Origin: Candidatus Aminicenantota bacterium
GTDB lineage: Bacteria; Acidobacteriota; Aminicenantia; Aminicenantales; Saccharicenantaceae
Reading direction: 5' to 3'
NCBI GenBank assembly: GCA_026393975.1
Contig: JAPKZD010000004.1
Coordinates: forward strand, 1 to 34,114
Length of the DNA stretch: 34,114 nucleotides
Below the pieces are notes generated by a model. It ran no database searches. It worked only from the letters and a program-made list of their open reading frames with translations, and was not told the origin of the DNA. The position numbers and the translations under genes were made by a program. Of this stretch, positions 31,035-34,114 are shown in pieces (position 1 is the first letter of the stretch; each line of letters starts with the position of its first letter).

Positions 31035-32579
31035 TCAGATACTCAGCTTCTTGGCGGTTTTCTTGATCGTCAGGTCAAACAGGAGATGGGAGACGAAAAC
31101 GGCCGTGAACAGGTTGGCTATGAGGCTGACCGTCAGCGTCACGGCATAGCCGCGGATCGGGCCTGTGCCGAACTGGAAGAGGAAGACGGCCGAGATGATG
31201 GTCGTCAGGTTGGAGTCGAAGATGGCCGTGAAGGCCCGGGAGAAGCCCTGGGAGACCGAGCTCATGACGCCCTTGCCCAGGGCGATCTCCTCCTTGATCC
31301 TCTCGAAGACCAGGACGTTGGCGTCGACGGCCATGCCGATGGCCAGGATGATGCCGGCGATGCCCGGCAGGGTCAGCGTGGCCTTGAAGTAGGCCAGGGC
31401 GCCGAAGAGGATGAGCACGTTGAGCAGGAGGGCGAAAACCGCGTTGAGCCCGGAGAGCTTATAGAAGATGAGCATGAAGCCCATGACGGCCATGATGGCC
31501 ACGAGCCCGGCGATGAGCCCCTGCCGGACGGAGTCGGCGCCGAGGGCCGGGCCGATCGTCCTCTCCTCGAGGTACCTGATGCCTGCCGGGAGGGCGCCCG
31601 CCTTGAGGATGATGACCAGGTCGTCGGCCTCCGCGGCCGTGTACCGGCCGCGGATGACGCCGCCCTGGGTCCGCATGATCTTGTCCTCGATGCCGGGGGC
31701 GGACTGGACCTTCTTGTCGAGGATGATGGCGATCTGCTTACCGATGTTGGCGCCGGTGACCAGCTCGAACCGGGCGCCGCCGTCCGAGTTCAAAGTGAAG
31801 GAGACGGCCGGGTTGTTCCACTCGTCCTGGGTTCGCCGAATCGTCCGCAGGTCCTTGCCCGTGACCACAGCGACCTTGTTGACGAGGTAGAACCCCCCCT
31901 GGCCCCTCTTCGGGTCGCCCCGGAGGATTTCGGCGTCGTCGGGGACCTGGCCGTTCGTCGCCTGGAGGAGCGTCGCCTCGTCGGCGGCGGGGCCGGCCTT
32001 GACCAGCTTCCACTCCAGGACGGCGGTGACCTTTATGAGCTCCTTGACCTGCTCGGGGTTGTCGACGCCGGGCAGTTCGACGATGATCTTGTCCGTGCCC
32101 TGCCTCTGGATCAGGGGCTCGGCGACGCCGAACTGATTGATCCGGTTGTCGATCGTCTCCTTTGCCTGGCTGACGGACTGGTCGCGGAGCAACTGGGCGA
32201 CGAGCGGCTTCAGGGTCAGGTTGGCCCGGTCGCCCGTGAAACTGTATTCCCAGTCCCGGGAGTACTGGTCGAACATGTCGCGGGTCTTGCTTTCCTCATT
32301 TGCGAGCGTCCCCTGCACGGCGATCCGGCCGAGGCCTTCCTTCGTGATCTTCTGGAAGGTAATGGTGTTCTTCTTGAGGAGTTCCTCGAGCCGGGAGACC
32401 TCCTGGTCCGTTTCCATGTTGATGGAATCGTCGGTGATGACTTGGAGGACGAGGTGGATGCCTCCCTTGAGGTCGAGCCCCCGCTTGATCTTTTTGTCGT
32501 TGAAGGGGTAGGCGAGGATGATCGCGCCGACGATGACGGCCAGCGACAAGATGACCTTCCATTGGAGATTCTTTTTCAT
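31035..32579 (-). CDS. secD: Protein translocase subunit SecD
   Basis: The protein has 514 residues. The N-terminal helix (about 7-25) is followed by KRGLDLKGGIHLVLQV, the conserved SecD opening. The large periplasmic P1 domain follows, including RINQFGVAEPLIQRQGTD and IIVELPGVDNPEQV. Six C-terminal transmembrane helices carry AIGMAVDANVLVFERIKEE, the family's hallmark aspartate-containing helix. SecD forms a complex with SecF, encoded one base downstream. AAGG precedes the ATG at 32579. The 62-base gap after yajC holds no gene. Length is typical for bacteria with separate secD and secF. Confidence 0.95.
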   Translation of the reverse strand: MKKNLQWKVILSLAVIVGAIILAYPFNDKKIKRGLDLKGGIHLVLQVITDDSINMETDQEVSRLEELLKKNTITFQKITKEGLGRIAVQGTLANEESKTRDMFDQYSRDWEYSFTGDRANLTLKPLVAQLLRDQSVSQAKETIDNRINQFGVAEPLIQRQGTDKIIVELPGVDNPEQVKELIKVTAVLEWKLVKAGPAADEATLLQATNGQVPDDAEILRGDPKRGQGGFYLVNKVAVVTGKDLRTIRRTQDEWNNPAVSFTLNSDGGARFELVTGANIGKQIAIILDKKVQSAPGIEDKIMRTQGGVIRGRYTAAEADDLVIILKAGALPAGIRYLEERTIGPALGADSVRQGLIAGLVAIMAVMGFMLIFYKLSGLNAVFALLLNVLILFGALAYFKATLTLPGIAGIILAIGMAVDANVLVFERIKEEIALGKGVMSSVSQGFSRAFTAIFDSNLTTIISAVFLFQFGTGPIRGYAVTLTVSLIANLFTAVFVSHLLFDLTIKKTAKKLSI

Positions 32580-32641
32580 GGGACCTTCACTCTCGCGAGA
32601 GATTCATGGCCGGCGAGGGGCGTCGCCCGTCCGCCAGGGCC

Positions 32642-34113
<1,472 letters not shown>

Positions 34114-34114
34114 G

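Overview
The window looks like a chromosomal segment from a GC-rich, diderm, free-living bacterium. The sequence alone does not fix the phylum. Gene content (TonB/ExbBD, SecDF-YajC, MEP-pathway isoprenoid genes, HypCDE hydrogenase maturation, LarE, ATP sulfurylase plus APS kinase) and the strong G/C preference at third codon positions would fit an Acidobacteriota- or Aminicenantia-like lineage, but this is only a suggestion.

Layout. (1) Positions 1 to about 6,900 are an accessory block with visibly lower GC. It opens with the 3' end of an IS481/IS3-like transposase. Next is an uncharacterised PD-(D/E)XK-nuclease-like protein. A four-gene minus-strand cassette follows: a zinc-ribbon protein with a TIR-like domain, a membrane-anchored protein, a small HEPN-like protein with an RX4H motif, and a two-helix membrane protein. 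A divergent plus-strand pair then encodes a membrane-anchored beta-rich protein and a NYN-domain nuclease. This is the likeliest place for an undescribed system, probably anti-phage. The block ends at a tRNA-His(GTG) gene whose 3' end faces it, as expected if that tRNA is the attachment site. (2) 7,050-13,013 (minus) is a housekeeping operon: phoH, 7TM-HD phosphodiesterase (pgpH-like), ybeY, a CorC/HlyC-type CBS protein and era. phoH carries a deletion of roughly 100 bp that removes Walker B. (3) 13,101-18,721 (plus) encodes a ribbon-helix-helix protein, ATP sulfurylase, an alkaline-phosphatase-superfamily enzyme, APS kinase, a UDP-sugar 4-epimerase and a UDP-HexNAc dehydrogenase (frameshifted). 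Together they suggest PAPS supply coupled to acidic amino-sugar nucleotide supply, for example for a sulfated surface glycan. (4) 19,085-21,379 (minus) is hypC-hypD-hypE, joined by ATGA overlaps, with a one-base frameshift near the hypD start. (5) 21,460-21,600 is a strongly structured inverted-repeat element. (6) 21,660-27,710 (plus) is an envelope and isoprenoid operon: uppS, cdsA, dxr, rseP, ispG and larE. (7) 27,802-29,791 (minus) is tonB-exbB-exbD with a near-consensus promoter and an intrinsic terminator. (8) 29,873-34,110 (minus) is tgt-yajC-secD-secF, where SecF carries a helix-hairpin-helix-like insertion.

Two themes run across the window. Several predicted promoters place the -10 box only 6-9 nt before the start codon, which implies leaderless or near-leaderless mRNAs. 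Three conserved genes (phoH, the dehydrogenase, hypD) are disrupted, which could be real decay or assembly error. No CRISPR array, rRNA or riboswitch was seen.
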